Shown here piece after piece: positions 63,999 through 64,000 of a stretch of 64,000 bases of DNA. This stretch comes from Pelecanus crispus (Eukaryota > Chordata > Aves > Pelecaniformes > Pelecanidae), in contig NC_134662.1 of assembly GCF_030463565.1 (NCBI RefSeq), forward strand, positions 4,007,001 through 4,071,000, in the 5' to 3' direction. The position numbers were made by a program, and so were the translations under genes. Position 1 is the stretch's first letter. The number at the start of each line of letters is the position of its first letter. The notes beneath the pieces are model-generated. The model was given only the letters and a program-made list of their open reading frames with translations, was not told the origin of the DNA and ran no database searches.

Positions 63999-64000
63999 TG

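Overview
The window is vertebrate, almost certainly avian, nuclear DNA. It carries several CR1 LINE fragments with bird/reptile-type 3' ends, short introns, high GC from about 11 kb onward and many G/C-rich minisatellites. The gene set matches human 19p13.3, which in chicken is microchromosome 28. I cannot name the species. All protein-coding gene models below were built by hand: exons were read codon by codon, checked for GT/GC-AG splice sites and checked that intron phases chain without breaks.

Layout, left to right. TMEM259 (membralin, minus strand, 11 coding exons, C-terminus cut off by the left edge) occupies 1-11.4 kb. Its CpG-rich 5' region faces a complete U6 snRNA gene on the plus strand (12351-12457), which has a recognisable distal element, proximal element, TATA box and T-run terminator. 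ABCA7 (minus, 50 coding exons, about 2251 aa) spans 13.45-28.2 kb, with a likely non-coding first exon and CRE-containing promoter near 30.2-30.4 kb. CNN2 (calponin 2, minus, 7 exons, 306 aa) spans 32.5-37.8 kb and has a perfect CArG box upstream. ARHGAP45/HMHA1 (plus, 23 coding exons, about 1177 aa: F-BAR, C1, RhoGAP) spans 39.5-59.4 kb with a 3' UTR to about 61.8 kb. The last two exons of POLR2E (RPABC1, minus) close the window and converge on ARHGAP45.

The genes are not one pathway: ER quality control (TMEM259), splicing RNA (U6), lipid export and phagocytosis (ABCA7), actin regulation (CNN2), Rho GTPase control in blood cells (ARHGAP45) and a shared RNA polymerase subunit (POLR2E). Compared with the human order as I know it, the two-gene block CNN2-ABCA7 is inverted while both flanks are collinear.

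The most unusual structures are in the introns. Two ABCA7 minisatellites are built from copies of the neighbouring splice site and stay open in the reading frame of the adjoining exon, giving ladders of in-frame decoy donors (intron 6) and acceptors (intron 44). A CR1 copy is inserted within about 10 bases of a POLR2E splice donor so that the intron reads in frame into CR1 ORF2 sequence. The CR1 copies share an odd duplicated 3' end. ARHGAP45 has a probable unannotated 53-codon cassette or alternative first exon.
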